Assembly: GCF_009711045.1 (NCBI RefSeq)
Contig: NZ_WMJX01000010.1
Coordinates: forward strand, 632 to 64,631
DNA length: 64,000 nt
From: Myroides albus
GTDB lineage: Bacteria > Bacteroidota > Bacteroidia > Flavobacteriales > Flavobacteriaceae
Reading direction: 5' to 3'
In this document: positions 53,658 to 62,106 of the stretch, in pieces
Numbering within the stretch: position 1 is the stretch's first letter
Layout of the letters: the number at the start of each line of letters is the position of its first letter
Program-made: the position numbers and the translations under genes
Notes under the pieces: generated by a model
The model's input: the letters and a program-made list of their open reading frames with translations, nothing else
Told to the model about the DNA's origin: nothing
The model's database searches: none

Positions 53658-55160
53658 TTAATCTTCTAAATCAATTTGAAAAGTTTGCAAGAATCCTACT
53701 GTTTTTTCAATATCATAATGCAGTATTCTATCTTCTGAAACAAAAGACACTTCATCGCGATATGTTTTCACAAAAGCCTCTATAAAATCACTCGATTTCA
53801 TTGGTCTTCTAAACTCCAAAGCTTGCGCTGCATTAAAGAGCTCAATAGCCAATATCCTCTCTAAATTTTCTACTACCTTAAATGCTTTAGTTGCGCCATT
53901 AGCACCCATACTCACATGATCCTCCTGTCCATTACTTGAGACGATACTATCCACACTTGAAGGAGTTGCCAATTGCTTATTCTGACTCACAATACTCGCC
54001 GCTGTATATTGCGGTATCATAAAACCAGAATTTAAACCTGGATCAGAAACTAAAAAAGCAGGTAAACCTCGAAGCCCAGATATCAACTGATAAGTTCTGC
54101 GTTCCGAAATACTTCCTAATTCAGCAATTGCTATACTCAAAAAGTCAAGAGCTAACGCCAAAGGTTGCCCATGAAAATTACCTCCCGAAACAATCAAGTC
54201 ATCTTTATGAAAGATATTAGGGTTATCCGTAACAGAGTTAATCTCAGTTTTAAATACGCGATCAACATAGTCAATTGCATCCTTTGAAGCACCGTGAACT
54301 TGCGGTATACATCTAAAAGAATAAGGATCTTGTACATGCTCTTTTTCCCTACTAATCAATTCAGACCCTTCTAAAACTTCATTAAAAAACTGAGCAGTCA
54401 AAATTTGTCCTTTATGAGGACGAACGTAGTGAATCAATTCATTAAAAGGCTCTATTCGCCCGTCAAATGCCTCAAGTGACACCGCACCTATCAAATCAGC
54501 TAAATAAGAAAGCTTTTTTGACTTTAACAACGCATAACAACCATAAGCACTCATAAATTGCGTACCATTTAACAACGCCAGGCCTTCTTTTGATTTCAAG
54601 ACAATTGGTTCCCAACCATACTTCTCTAAAACCTTAGAAGCAGGTTGTCTAAATCCCTCACAGTACACCTCTCCTTCACCAATCAGAGGGAGTGATAAGT
54701 GAGCCAATGGCGCCAAGTCCCCTGATGCTCCCAAAGAACCTTGTGTATACACAACAGGTAATATATCGTTATTGTAAAAATCAATCAATCGCTCTACAGT
54801 TTCCAACTGAACACCAGAATGACCGAAGCTCAAAGATTTCACTTTCAACAGCAACATGATTTTCACAATCTCCTCAGGCACTAAGTCCCCAGTCCCACAG
54901 GCATGTGATTTCATAAGATTTTCTTGTAATCTTGACAAGTTACTATTGTCTATCTTCACATTACACAAAGAACCAAACCCCGTATTTATTCCATATATAG
55001 GATCCGCTTGAGTATCCATTTTTTTATCTAAATAATCACGGCAGTTTACAATATTTGCCCTTGCTTCTTCAGACAACTGTATCTTCTGATTTTGAGTTAA
55101 AATCTCATTTAGCTTTTCAATCGTAAAAATATCCGAGCTGATATAATGTATCATTTCCAT
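53658..55160 (-). CDS. hutH: Histidine ammonia-lyase
   Basis: This 500-aa protein of the aromatic amino acid lyase family has the MIO-forming triad Ala145-Ser146-Gly147 in GSLGASGDLAPLAHLS. Tyr56 lies in the inner loop (YGINTGFG), and GGNFHGQPLA and QEDHVSMG are intact. It removes ammonia from histidine to give urocanate. The active-site segment after the Tyr loop reads MKSHACGTGD, the HAL-type Ser-His rather than the Leu-His or Tyr-His of phenylalanine or tyrosine lyases. No hutU, hutI or hutG lies next to it, so the rest of the pathway must be elsewhere if present. It is downstream of yaaA by 24 bp. Confidence 0.9.
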   Translation of the reverse strand: MEMIHYISSDIFTIEKLNEILTQNQKIQLSEEARANIVNCRDYLDKKMDTQADPIYGINTGFGSLCNVKIDNSNLSRLQENLMKSHACGTGDLVPEEIVKIMLLLKVKSLSFGHSGVQLETVERLIDFYNNDILPVVYTQGSLGASGDLAPLAHLSLPLIGEGEVYCEGFRQPASKVLEKYGWEPIVLKSKEGLALLNGTQFMSAYGCYALLKSKKLSYLADLIGAVSLEAFDGRIEPFNELIHYVRPHKGQILTAQFFNEVLEGSELISREKEHVQDPYSFRCIPQVHGASKDAIDYVDRVFKTEINSVTDNPNIFHKDDLIVSGGNFHGQPLALALDFLSIAIAELGSISERRTYQLISGLRGLPAFLVSDPGLNSGFMIPQYTAASIVSQNKQLATPSSVDSIVSSNGQEDHVSMGANGATKAFKVVENLERILAIELFNAAQALEFRRPMKSSDFIEAFVKTYRDEVSFVSEDRILHYDIEKTVGFLQTFQIDLED

Positions 55161-55184
55161 AAAATAATTGGCTAACTTATTTAT

Positions 55185-55952
55185 TTATCTTGTAAAAACT
55201 AACTTATTTCCTTTAGATTCACTTTCACTCAAAGCATATCCATCAATATTGAATTTTTTTAATCCATCAATATCTTCCACATTGTTATCCAAAATATATC
55301 TAACCATCATTCCCCTTGCTTTTTTAGCATAAAAACTAATTGTCTTTAATTTGCCATCACGCAACTCTTTAAACTCAGGTATAACTAATTTTCCTTTTAA
55401 AACCTTAGTATCGATTGAACTAAAATACTCATTACTCGCTAAATTGACCACCAACTCATCTTGTTTCAATTCCTTATTCAAAGCAGAAGCCAGCACAGGC
55501 TTCCAGAATTCATATAAGTTTCCAAACTCGTTAATCGCCAATTTAGTTCCCATTTCTAATCGATAAGGCTCAATCTCATCGAACGGTCTTAAAATACCAT
55601 AAAGTCCAGACAAAATCCTTACTTTATCTTGAAGCTGATCATATTTCTCATCTTTAAGAGAATACGCATCAAGCCCAACATAAACATCTCCATTAAAAGC
55701 AAAAATAGCTTGTCTAAAATCTTGCTTGTTCTTCTCTGACTTTTGGTAATTTCTTTCCTGATTTCTTTTCCAGTTCAAATCAGCAAGTGCATTAGATATC
55801 TTCATTAAGTCCATTAAATCCATTGGAGTTTTGGATTTAAGAACTTCATTAATTGTTTTTGATTCTTTTAAAAATTGAGGTTTTGTCACAATATCAACAG
55901 GTATACTCGTCGTATAATCTAAACTTTTAGCAGGTGATATTAAAATTTTCAT
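55185..55952 (-). CDS. yaaA: YaaA peroxide-stress protein
   Basis: This 255-aa protein has the family start MKILISPAKSLDYTTSIP and the conserved centre with the GDVYVGLDAYSL and LSGLYGILRPFDEIEPYRLEMG motifs. In E. coli YaaA is part of the OxyR regulon and lowers free iron during hydrogen peroxide stress; the oxyR gene at 14400 makes the same link plausible here. The family also binds DNA. It is upstream of hutH (24 bp) on the minus strand, so they may share a transcript without an obvious functional link. Confidence 0.94.
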   Translation of the reverse strand: MKILISPAKSLDYTTSIPVDIVTKPQFLKESKTINEVLKSKTPMDLMDLMKISNALADLNWKRNQERNYQKSEKNKQDFRQAIFAFNGDVYVGLDAYSLKDEKYDQLQDKVRILSGLYGILRPFDEIEPYRLEMGTKLAINEFGNLYEFWKPVLASALNKELKQDELVVNLASNEYFSSIDTKVLKGKLVIPEFKELRDGKLKTISFYAKKARGMMVRYILDNNVEDIDGLKKFNIDGYALSESESKGNKLVFTR

Positions 55953-56010
55953 AGTGTCATTTTTTATTTATCCAAATATAGTAGTTATCAATTTATTTTC
56001 ATAGAACTAA

Positions 56011-57015
56011 CTATACACCACCCATCCTTTTCCAAAGTTTTCTCAATAGTTTAACACCATCTCGCTTTTCTTTCTTCACCTCTCTGACTGATAATTGTCC
56101 ATCATCATCAACATAAAAATCATAACTAAAAGCAAATTGAATATCTTCTTCATCATTTTTCAAAAGACCAAATCTCAAATCATTAAAAAATATTTTATCA
56201 TTATCTTCCGTAAAAGTATACTGTCCCTCAGACACCTTTATAAGCCTTTTTAATAAAACATGATTTTCTAAATGTTCTTGATACTCGTGATTCTTAGGGA
56301 ATGTCTGAAACTTTATTTCTGAAGTATCAAAAAAAGAATACTCCCCTATTAAAAAACTATCCTTTGTTTCGACAATTCCATTCCACAACACAACATTCAT
56401 CGCAGTAGGCTTTACAGAAAGAGCACTATAACTAACATTTACTCTATCAAGAGCATCAGTAAACTTATAAAAAGCCAATGCCTTCAAAAGTAAAGTCAAA
56501 GCTAAATATGAAGAACTAACAATCAATCCTAAATTATTAAACCTCATTCGCTTTCTTAAATTATTCTTCTCGCGCATGGACCTAATTAAAAAGTAAATGA
56601 AGGGCAAGGTATAAAGAGGATCTATTACAAAAATAGATTTAAAGGCAAACATATAATCAAAAGGCCACAATACACGTGTTCCCCATGAGGTAAATACATC
56701 TAAAATAGAATGCGTAAACAAGCCCCAGAAAAACAACCAATATCCTTCTTCGTAAGTTAGCCCATTTTTTTTCTCAATCTTATACACTACAAACCCTAGA
56801 AGAAAAGAAGCGAAAATTGCAAATAATATAGAATGACTCACGCCTCTGTGGATTTCCAAGGCGGTCAAAGGATCAGTCATCCAACCAACAACAACATCTA
56901 AATCCGGTATAGTTCCAGCGATAGCACCATACAGAACAGCTCTATTCTTTAGTTTCTTTCCCGCTACAGCATTTCCTATAGCCCCTCCTAAAACAATCTG
57001 AGTCAATGAATCCAT
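56011..57015 (-). CDS. YdjM-family membrane-bound metal-dependent hydrolase
   Basis: This 334-aa protein has the DUF457/YdjM signatures: MDSLTQIVLGGAIGNAV, GAIAGTIPDLDVV and HRGVSHSIL, with conserved His and Asp residues on the membrane face, then GLFTHSILDVFTSWGTRVLWPF. There are four to five membrane helices in the first 200 residues, and a 110-residue soluble C-terminal part that is probably periplasmic. Metal-dependent hydrolase activity is predicted for the family, but the substrate is unknown. A terminator hairpin at 57048-57080 separates it from the Lrp gene upstream. Confidence 0.88.
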   Translation of the reverse strand: MDSLTQIVLGGAIGNAVAGKKLKNRAVLYGAIAGTIPDLDVVVGWMTDPLTALEIHRGVSHSILFAIFASFLLGFVVYKIEKKNGLTYEEGYWLFFWGLFTHSILDVFTSWGTRVLWPFDYMFAFKSIFVIDPLYTLPFIYFLIRSMREKNNLRKRMRFNNLGLIVSSSYLALTLLLKALAFYKFTDALDRVNVSYSALSVKPTAMNVVLWNGIVETKDSFLIGEYSFFDTSEIKFQTFPKNHEYQEHLENHVLLKRLIKVSEGQYTFTEDNDKIFFNDLRFGLLKNDEEDIQFAFSYDFYVDDDGQLSVREVKKEKRDGVKLLRKLWKRMGGV

Positions 57016-57047
57016 ACTACTCTATTTATTATCAATGGTAATTATAC

Positions 57048-57080
57048 AAAAAAAACTGCCATATAGCAGTTTTCTTTTTT
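57048..57080 (-). terminator. Hairpin terminator after the Lrp-type gene
   Basis: The stem AAAACTGC / GCAGTTTT has loop CATATA and a U-run on the minus strand, 21 bp past the stop at 57102. Confidence 0.82.
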
Positions 57081-57101
57081 GTTCTATAAGTATTATGAAT
57101 A

Positions 57102-57581
57102 CTATAATTCTTTAAAAATAGTATGCATTAAACGTTTTTTATCATTGATACTTTCTTCTAAAGAAATCATTGATTCAGTTCTGTAAACTCCTTCAATGTC
57201 ATCAATCATATAAATAACTTCTTTTGCATGACGTGTATTCTTAGCTCTAATTTTGCAGAACACATTAAATTTACCTGTTGTAACGTGAGCCACTGTAACA
57301 AATGGTATTTCATTAATTCTCTCTAAAACGAATTTAGTTTGAGAAGTATTATGAAGAAATATTCCAATGTAAGCAATGAAAGCATAACCTAATTTCTCAT
57401 AATCTAATGTTAATGAAGAACCTTGGATAATACCTGCATCTTCCATTTTCTTAACGCGTACGTGAACAGTACCTGCCGAGATTAAAAGTTTTTTTGCAAT
57501 ATCTGTAAAAGGAACTCTCGTATTATCAATCAACATATCTAATATTTGGTGATCGATTTCATCTAAACGAAATTTACTCAT
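57102..57581 (-). CDS. Lrp/AsnC-family regulator
   Basis: This 159-aa protein has an N-terminal winged HTH (residues 5-60: LDEIDHQILDMLIDNTRVPFTDIAKKL, then SAGTVHVRVKKMEDAGII). The C-terminal RAM effector domain spans about 70-150 (AFIAYIGIFLHNTSQ, VTTGKFNVFCKIRAKN). Lrp-type proteins respond to amino acids and form octamers. It is a single gene with its own terminator, downstream of the M14 carboxypeptidase gene on the same strand with 90 bp between them. The effector is unknown, but a peptide-processing neighbour fits amino acid sensing. Confidence 0.93.
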   Translation of the reverse strand: MSKFRLDEIDHQILDMLIDNTRVPFTDIAKKLLISAGTVHVRVKKMEDAGIIQGSSLTLDYEKLGYAFIAYIGIFLHNTSQTKFVLERINEIPFVTVAHVTTGKFNVFCKIRAKNTRHAKEVIYMIDDIEGVYRTESMISLEESINDKKRLMHTIFKEL

Positions 57582-57671
57582 AAATCAATTATTTATCTTA
57601 ATTCTAAATCTATAATTCTGTACAATAATACTAAATAAAAATCATCTTTATTCAAAAAACCTTAAATTTTA

Positions 57672-58823
57672 TTATTTTTTTAATAGTTTTTTAACCTCGA
57701 CATCTTCAATATTTACAACATCTGACAAATTTTTATTCAACATCTCTATCATAAATCTACTACTTTTTTTAAAGTAAAAAACTTTATTTATTGAAAGATG
57801 CACAAATTTACTTTGTTTTTTATTAATATCCACAACAATGGGGCAAAATTTAACTTTTTCCTCCTCTAATTCTTCTAAAAATTGAATATTCACAATATAA
57901 CTTTCACCAGAATCACTAAAGACTACATTGGTTAAAGCTACATCACAAAAGTTTTTCTCATTTTCTGGGATTTGAAAATAATCTTCAATAGTATAGTTAA
58001 AATATGATTGAGTAGCTATTCCATCAAGCATATACAACAAAGATTTAAATACAAACATTCTCGTTTGCTCTCGATCATAATCTCCTTGATAATGCCCTGC
58101 TTCAAATAACACAGTTGGTATATTGAGTGTCTGACAATAATCACCTATGCAATTAATATTAAAACTATCATCAAATCTACCTACCTGACCAGGAAGATCT
58201 CTTTCTAATTTATCTTTGACAGCAGCAATCAACTTCATAGCTACTTCCCTATATGAATTAATATCGCGCTCAAAATTATATGCTGGTGACAAGAAAGAAA
58301 TAGTAGCTGGTAGATTACTTGAACCCACTCCAAAAATAGTTCTTTGATCATGTAGATTAAATGCAAAATTAGGTTTGAAATCCTCTATACTTTTTCGAAG
58401 AATTCTACTTTCTGGTTCTTTCAAATCTATTGAATCTCGATTCAAATCTATTCCATTAGCATTTACTCTTGTATAAAATTCAGCACCATCAGGATTCAAT
58501 ATAGGTATGATTCTTAAAGTAAAAATATCCCTCCATTTTAACACTTCTACCTGAGTATCATCAGAGAGGTAATTTAACAAATCTATCACTGCTTTTGTTG
58601 TGGTTGATTCGTTACCATGCATCTGAGACCACATCAAAATTCTTATACTACCATTCCCCCAAGTAATACTTTTAATCTCTTTTCCCAAAACAGATTCTCC
58701 TTCTATATTTAACTTAAAACTATACTTTAAGTCTCGTAAAAAATCCTCGATACTTTTATTAGTGATATACCTACCCTTAATTTTACTATAAGTATTGGTC
58801 TTTACAATATTATCTACCTCCAT
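57672..58823 (-). CDS. M14-family zinc carboxypeptidase
   Basis: This 383-aa protein has a zinc site with His69 and Glu72 in MHGNES and His158 in FNLHDQR. Arg129 lies in GIDLNRDS and the catalytic glutamate is Glu241 in LFEAGHYQGD. The LNPDGAEFYTRVNANG motif is typical of M14. No signal peptide is visible, so it is predicted cytosolic, which is unusual for a digestive peptidase and fits recycling of peptides or cell-wall fragments. Its promoter (-7 box at 58851-58858) lies inside an operator of the divergent XRE gene, which suggests co-regulation by that protein. Confidence 0.88.
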   Translation of the reverse strand: MEVDNIVKTNTYSKIKGRYITNKSIEDFLRDLKYSFKLNIEGESVLGKEIKSITWGNGSIRILMWSQMHGNESTTTKAVIDLLNYLSDDTQVEVLKWRDIFTLRIIPILNPDGAEFYTRVNANGIDLNRDSIDLKEPESRILRKSIEDFKPNFAFNLHDQRTIFGVGSSNLPATISFLSPAYNFERDINSYREVAMKLIAAVKDKLERDLPGQVGRFDDSFNINCIGDYCQTLNIPTVLFEAGHYQGDYDREQTRMFVFKSLLYMLDGIATQSYFNYTIEDYFQIPENEKNFCDVALTNVVFSDSGESYIVNIQFLEELEEEKVKFCPIVVDINKKQSKFVHLSINKVFYFKKSSRFMIEMLNKNLSDVVNIEDVEVKKLLKK

Positions 58824-58847
58824 TGCTTGAGTTACTTTTCATTAGTA

Positions 58848-58861
58848 TTACAAATGTAAAC
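58848..58861 (-). promoter_or_regulatory. Operator O1 over the carboxypeptidase -7 box
   Basis: TTACA-N2-TGTAA extended by AC. The minus strand contains TACATTTG (58858-58851), a perfect -7 box for the gene at 58823. Confidence 0.65.
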
Positions 58862-58870
58862 AGATATTTT

Positions 58871-58885
58871 TTTACATCTGTAAAC
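58871..58885. promoter_or_regulatory. Operator O2 (TTTACA-N2-TGTAAAC)
   Basis: A perfect TTTACA/TGTAAA inverted repeat with a 2-bp spacer, 10 bp from O1. Confidence 0.65.
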
Positions 58886-58904
58886 AGTTAAATTAAAATC
58901 ATAG

Positions 58905-58918
58905 TTTACAATTGTAAT
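58905..58918. promoter_or_regulatory. Operator O3 (TTTACA-N2-TGTAAT)
   Basis: One mismatch in the right half. A second TGTAA/TTTACA pair overlaps immediately downstream. Confidence 0.55.
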
Positions 58919-59038
58919 TTACATTAGTATACATTCATACTGTTACTTGCAAATAAATCATTTCAAACAAAATAAAAACACAAAACATAATAAATCAACT
59001 ATTTAAGTACTATATATTAAACCAATACGTTAACATAG

Positions 59039-59061
59039 TTTACATATATACAGTTGTAAAC
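59039..59061. promoter_or_regulatory. Split operator half-sites O4
   Basis: Inverted half-sites GTTTACA and TGTAAAC are separated by a longer spacer of about 9-10 bp. Confidence 0.45.
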
Positions 59062-59083
59062 ATTGGATATATACAATAAATAA

Positions 59084-59097
59084 TTACATTTGTAAAC
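59084..59097 (+). promoter_or_regulatory. Operator O5 over the XRE gene -7 box
   Basis: TTACA-N2-TGTAAAC contains TACATTTG (59085-59092), a perfect -7 box for the XRE gene at 59141. The 12-mer TTACATTTGTAA is the same as in O1 read towards the other gene. Confidence 0.65.
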
Positions 59098-59117
59098 AGT
59101 TATATATTTTGTATGTA

Positions 59118-59132
59118 TTTACATTTTTAAAC
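59118..59132. promoter_or_regulatory. Operator O6 (TTTACA-N2-TTTAAAC)
   Basis: A one-mismatch copy just downstream of the expected XRE transcription start. A further half-site TGTAAACAG lies inside the gene at 59152-59160. Confidence 0.5.
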
Positions 59133-59140
59133 AAATACCT

Positions 59141-59608
59141 ATGGACAATTTTGTAAACAGATTAGAATTTTTACTGGAAACATTAGACTATACTGCTTCC
59201 GCTTTTGCCGATAAAATTGGAGTACAAAGATCGAGTTTATCTCACCTTCTATCGGGTAGAAACAAACCAAGTTTAGATTTCATTCTAAAAATAAATGACA
59301 CCTTTCCCGACATTAATCTCTTGTGGTTACTCAAGGGAAAAGGCAATTTTAACAACCTCGATAATCAGGAAATAAACATACAAAAAGACATCCCTTCTTT
59401 AACCAACACACCTATTTCCCCTACTCTATTTGATGAAGATAAACGAGAAAAAGAAAATAATATTTTAACAAAAAAAGAGGAAAATATTGAAAGTAAAAGC
59501 TTGACAAATTTAGCTCCAATCGCACAGTCTTTTAATTCAAATAGCGACATAGACCAAATTATTATTTTTTATAAAGACGGAACTTTTAGCAACTTCAAAC
59601 CTAAATAA
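59141..59608 (+). CDS. XRE-family helix-turn-helix regulator
   Basis: This 155-aa protein has an N-terminal Cro/CI-type HTH (residues 4-62: LETLDYTASAFADKIGVQRSSLSHLLSG, then NKPSLDFILKIN). An acidic, Asn/Lys/Glu-rich linker follows, and then a short C-terminal motif, IDQIIIFYKDGTFSNFKPK. The pattern of a DNA-binding head plus this conserved tail is seen in Flavobacteriia stand-alone regulators, not in a phage cluster. The six operator-like sites in its own upstream region argue for negative autoregulation and control of the divergent carboxypeptidase. The ligand or signal is unknown. Confidence 0.88.
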   Translation: MDNFVNRLEFLLETLDYTASAFADKIGVQRSSLSHLLSGRNKPSLDFILKINDTFPDINLLWLLKGKGNFNNLDNQEINIQKDIPSLTNTPISPTLFDEDKREKENNILTKKEENIESKSLTNLAPIAQSFNSNSDIDQIIIFYKDGTFSNFKPK

Positions 59609-59649
59609 AAGAATAATAATCCATGTCCTATTTCAATAAAGTAATGCAC

Positions 59650-59657
59650 TATCTTTG
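59650..59657 (+). promoter_or_regulatory. -7 box (TATCTTTG) for the spermidine-synthase-like gene
   Basis: It is an exact TAnnTTTG match 17 bp before the ATG at 59675. Confidence 0.55.
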
Positions 59658-59674
59658 CAATTAAAAACGTTTAA

Positions 59675-60343
59675 ATGATAACTAAATTTCTAAGCTATTT
59701 TTTTCCAATTACCATAAAAAAAACAAACTCTAAAATCAACAATCAATTAGAAGTTACATGGCATAAAGGAGAATTAAATTTAGATTCTACAAATACAAAC
59801 TACTCCTATGGAAATCTTGAAAAAGTACTTCGAGATGGACTAAAATTTATTGGCAGTCATAAAATAAAAGAGATGAATCATATCTTGGTTTTAGGATTAG
59901 GAGCAGGTAGCATAGTCGATACTTTAAGAAATTATATTAACTACCAAGAGAACATTATTAGCGTTGAAATTGATCCTATAGTTATCCATTTAGGAAAGAA
60001 GTACTTCAATTTAAAAAAGCTAACTCATAAGCACACTATCGTTGAAATGGATGCTTTCGAATATGTTCTTAGAAGTCAAGAAACCTTTGACTTGATTGTC
60101 ATCGACATCTTTCAAGATTACACGATGCCAAGTTTTCTATTCGAGGACTATTTTGTATCTCACCTAAAGGAATTATTATCAGTTAATGGTTTTATATTAT
60201 TCAACACTATCATATTAGACGAACATCACAGAAAAAGAAATAACGCCTTTTTGCAGATGTTTGAAAAAGAGATGTACTCCACTCGCATATATCCGAAAAG
60301 CCAAACACACAATGAACTAATTACAATCAAAAAGCTTAGGTAA
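59675..60343 (+). CDS. Spermidine-synthase-like methyltransferase-fold protein
   Basis: This 222-aa protein has a Rossmann methyltransferase fold related to SpeE. Motif I is ILVLGLGAGSIVDTL (near residue 70), the acidic ribose-binding loop is ISVEIDPIVIHLGKKYF, and DLIVIDIFQDYTMP contains the aspartate pair region. It lacks the classical spermidine synthase N-terminal beta domain with its GGGDGG motif, so it may bind S-adenosylmethionine or a relative without making polyamines. Such proteins in Bacteroidota are usually labelled spermidine synthase or fused-MFS-like; the function is unproven. Single gene with its own -7 box. Confidence 0.8.
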   Translation: MITKFLSYFFPITIKKTNSKINNQLEVTWHKGELNLDSTNTNYSYGNLEKVLRDGLKFIGSHKIKEMNHILVLGLGAGSIVDTLRNYINYQENIISVEIDPIVIHLGKKYFNLKKLTHKHTIVEMDAFEYVLRSQETFDLIVIDIFQDYTMPSFLFEDYFVSHLKELLSVNGFILFNTIILDEHHRKRNNAFLQMFEKEMYSTRIYPKSQTHNELITIKKLR

Positions 60344-60370
60344 TAAAGTTTTAATACACTCACAAATAAT

Positions 60371-60378
60371 TATCTTTG
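60371..60378 (+). promoter_or_regulatory. -7 box (TATCTTTG) for the GNAT gene
   Basis: It is an exact TAnnTTTG match 30 bp before the ATG at 60408. Confidence 0.55.
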
Positions 60379-60407
60379 TAAATCTAACAGATGATAAGAC
60401 TTACAAA

Positions 60408-61523
60408 ATGATAAAGATTATAGAAGCTCAAAGCAAAAAGGAAATAGCTGATTTTGTCAAATTCCCTTTTAAACTTTATAAGAACAATCCTTATTGGGTC
60501 CCTCCCATCATAAAAGAAGAAATAAAGAGTTTCGATCTGAAAAATGACATATTCAAAAGTGTTGATGTAAAATTCTTCTTAGCGTATAAAAACAACGAAA
60601 TTGTAGGCCGTGTTGCTTGTTGTATTAACTGGACAGAAGTAAACGATTTACACAAGAGCAAAGTCAGATTTGGATGGCTTGAGATGATTGATGATATCGA
60701 AGTTACTAAAGCGTTAATTCAAGTCGTTAAAGAGTTCGGAAAAACCCATAAAATGAACTATATAGAAGGCCCTATGGGATTTTCTAATATGGATAAAGCA
60801 GGAATGCTAACAAAGGGGTTTGACTATATTGCTACCATGATCGGGATATACAATCCTGAATACTACCCTATACACCTTGAACAATTAGGCTTTAAACCTG
60901 AAGCTGAATGGATAGAATACAAATTAGACAAGACACTCTATAACGAAGGAAAATTAACTAAGATGGCCAGTTTGATAGAAAGTCGCTATAATGTAAAAGC
61001 ACTTGAATTCAAAACGACAAAAGAGCTAATGCCTTATGTGAATGAAATGTTCGCTCTTTTAAACAAAACATATGCTGACCTACAAAGTTTTGTTCCTATA
61101 CAAGATTTTCAAATTGAGCATTATAAAGAAAAATACCTTCAATTCATCCACCCCGATTTCATCTCTTGTATCATGGATGAAAACAATAAGATGATTGCAT
61201 TTGCCATCACTATGCCGTCATTCTCTAAAGCATTTCAAAAAGCAAATGGCAAATTATTCCCATTCGGTTTTTTACATTTACTTAAAGCCATAAGAAAGAA
61301 CAATCATGCAGAGTTTTATCTTATAGGAGTAGATCCAGAATACAGAAGTAAGGGAATTACTGCAGTTATATTTAGAGAAATATATGACTGTTTCAAAAAA
61401 CACAATATTGAATTCATAGAAACCAATCCTCTTTTAATTGAAAACAATAAAATTCAATTGTTATGGAAAAACTTAAATCCAATCATTCACAAAGAACGAA
61501 AAACCTTTAGATTAGATTTATAA
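60408..61523 (+). CDS. GNAT-fold N-acetyltransferase-like protein, 371 aa
   Basis: This long (371 aa) protein has a family-typical opening (KKEIADFVKFPFKLYKNNPYWVPP) and a C-terminal GNAT core with EFYLIGVDPEYRSKGITAVIF and IEFIETNPLLIENNKIQLLWKN. The first half (about 60-180) also folds like GNAT (KFFLAYKNNEIVGRVACCIN, FGWLEMIDD, NYIEGPMGFSNMDKAGML), so it is probably a tandem or pseudo-tandem GNAT. Members are widespread in Bacteroidota with no known substrate. Single gene with its own -7 box. No terminator follows directly; the first good hairpin is at 61724. Confidence 0.84.
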   Translation: MIKIIEAQSKKEIADFVKFPFKLYKNNPYWVPPIIKEEIKSFDLKNDIFKSVDVKFFLAYKNNEIVGRVACCINWTEVNDLHKSKVRFGWLEMIDDIEVTKALIQVVKEFGKTHKMNYIEGPMGFSNMDKAGMLTKGFDYIATMIGIYNPEYYPIHLEQLGFKPEAEWIEYKLDKTLYNEGKLTKMASLIESRYNVKALEFKTTKELMPYVNEMFALLNKTYADLQSFVPIQDFQIEHYKEKYLQFIHPDFISCIMDENNKMIAFAITMPSFSKAFQKANGKLFPFGFLHLLKAIRKNNHAEFYLIGVDPEYRSKGITAVIFREIYDCFKKHNIEFIETNPLLIENNKIQLLWKNLNPIIHKERKTFRLDL

Positions 61524-61723
61524 AAATATAAAAGACTCTCATTTTTTAACATTTTATCCAAATAAGATATTTGAATTATCCATTTAAGATAACTAATGTT
61601 AATTTAAAGAAATAACAACATATAATTAAATAAAATATCCTACATTAGCTATAGGAAATCAGAAAAATACAAATAACTATTACTTTTACTACAATTAAAA
61701 CTATGGTTTCCTAAAACATTAAA

Positions 61724-61758
61724 TTGAACTCTCAACACTTGACGAGTTCAATTTTTTT
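61724..61758 (+). terminator. Stand-alone hairpin terminator about 200 bp after the GNAT gene
   Basis: The stem TTGAACTC / GAGTTCAA has a 12-nt loop and is followed by eight Ts. It could end a long GNAT 3' UTR or a small RNA encoded in between. Confidence 0.7.
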
Positions 61759-62000
61759 TATCTATACTTGAACAAGAAAACTTTCACATCAGCTCTTATG
61801 CACAAATTTAGAACTATAGATAAAGTTCAACCATCACTATTCCAGAATTCATTTAGAGATGATATCTCTTTCTAAAAATAGTAGCCCTTATACTTATGTT
61901 TTAGAGCGAATGAAAGAGATATGAAGTAGAATTGCTTTATAGTATTTAGCTAAAGGAAATCAGTGTTTAAATAGCAGAATAAAAAATAGTACTTTCCTTG

Positions 62001-62106
62001 GGCTTTCTTGCACTTTTCTTGCGGTATCCTTGCACTTTTGTCCACAAAAAGGGGGGTTTCTCGAAGAAAACCCCTAGTATCCCCCTAGAATCCCCTAAGA
62101 AAGTGC
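62001..62106 (+). repeat. Dispersed 106-bp phased palindromic element, copy 3
   Basis: It has the same plan with no length change. The left arm is at 62001-62044 (GGCTTTCTTGC, ACTTTTCTTGC, GGTATCCTTGC, ACTTTTGTCCA), the centre at 62045-62062, and the inverted right arm at 62063-62106 (GAAGAAAACCC, CTAGTATCCCC, CTAGAATCCCC, TAAGAAAGTGC). By hand count about 74% of positions match copy 1. Confidence 0.85.

Larger units (their letters stand above)
58824..59140. other. Divergent regulatory region with a TTTACA-N2-TGTAAA operator array
   Basis: About 317 bp between the carboxypeptidase and XRE genes holds at least five copies of a 14- to 16-bp inverted repeat, plus separate TGTAAAC half-sites. 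Two copies include the -7 boxes of the two divergent promoters. The middle part (58930-59030) is plain AT-rich sequence. Confidence 0.75.

Noticed and set aside
59141..59608. Prophage repressor
   Set aside because: No integrase, Cro, structural or lysis genes lie nearby. The neighbours are chromosomal metabolic genes.
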